A model generated the notes under the pieces. That model saw nothing but the letters and a program-made list of their open reading frames with translations. It was not told where the DNA came from and did no database searches. Shown piece after piece: positions 63,951 through 64,000 of a stretch of DNA of 64,000 nt (positions are counted from its first letter, which is position 1; each line of letters starts with the position of its first letter). Source of the stretch: Thermohalobaculum sp965247385 (GTDB lineage Bacteria; Pseudomonadota; Alphaproteobacteria; Rhodobacterales; Rhodobacteraceae); the NCBI GenBank assembly GCA_965247385.1, contig CBDFHG010000003.1, positions 62,001-126,000 of the forward strand. Direction: 5' to 3'. The position numbers and the translations under genes are program-made.

Positions 63951-64000
63951 TCCCGGTTCCCGTGCAGACGAAGGTCTGGCTGGCGGCTGGCGTTACCGAT
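63947..64000 (+). CDS. tnpB: IS66-family accessory protein TnpB, cut by the window edge
   Basis: The first 18 codons, MIPVPVQTKVWLAAGVTD, match the usual beginning of IS66 TnpB. ATG 63947 overlaps the tnpA stop, the normal coupling in this family. Confidence 0.75.
   Translation, partial: MIPVPVQTKVWLAAGVTD

Larger units (their letters stand above)
63490..64000 (+). mobile_element. IS66-family element, left part
   Basis: Begins at GTAACCGTCCGGTCTCC (63490), typical of IS66 ends, 60 bp after the tRNA-Thr gene, and runs off the window edge. It carries the first accessory gene and the start of the second. The right end and duplicated target are outside the window. Confidence 0.8.

Overview
The window looks like a chromosomal segment of a GC-rich alphaproteobacterium, most likely of the Rhodobacterales/Paracoccaceae type. 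The evidence is the L-malyl-CoA/beta-methylmalyl-CoA lyase (mcl1), the hemC-hemD-Mic60-HemY order, the rph/hrcA-grpE neighbourhood, a DUF1489 gene, HmrR/CueR-type copper control and uniformly high third-position GC. No rRNA and no CRISPR array were seen. One tRNA-Thr(CGT) lies near the right end.

Housekeeping blocks. 2.1-7.1 kb: gabD, cueR with a divergent CueR-type promoter and a decayed cytochrome c gene, fmt-def, mcl1. 19.2-20.2 kb: accA. 22.5-30.0 kb (minus strand): an oxalate/one-carbon operon headed by a GntR/FCD regulator (oxc, a broken second frc joined to a PAS fragment, frc, a formyltransferase, fhs). 30.2-36.1 kb: mutS, then hemW, a small membrane protein, rdgB and rph on the minus strand. 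40.7-49.5 kb: hrcA-grpE, an FMN-binding protein, alkB, a lipoprotein remnant, dnaK, dnaJ, dapB. 50.6-63.3 kb: DsbA-like oxidoreductase, glutathionyl-hydroquinone reductase, proline-racemase-like enzyme, EVE protein, an APH-kinase fusion, YciI, gpsA-tsaD, then hemC-hemD-Mic60-HemY.

Accessory regions. The block at 0.3-2 kb and the large block at 7.2-19 kb are full of IS debris: a MITE-like element, IS1595, IS1182, IS256, ISL3-like, IS630 and pieces of broken genes. Embedded in the large block at 9.96-15.7 kb is a visibly less GC-rich three-gene cassette: a DGQHR-domain protein with a nuclease-like N-terminus and a HEPN-like C-terminus, a radical SAM protein, and an Hsp90/GHKL-type ATPase. It matches no named defence system I know and is my best candidate for an undescribed system (anti-phage or DNA/RNA modification). 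A second accessory block (36.25-40.69 kb) splits rph from hrcA. It consists of two internally deleted IS1182 copies flanking an AT-richer two-gene cassette of unknown function and a serine-recombinase fragment. The window ends inside an IS66-family element inserted about 60 bp downstream of the tRNA gene.

Gene decay is a theme. At least eleven loci are broken or truncated: cytochrome c, LysR, an M10-type peptidase, usp, frc2, a PAS protein, a lipoprotein, a beta-helix protein, a DnaB-like ATPase and several transposases. Two of them appear to have lost their start codon by ATG to ATA.
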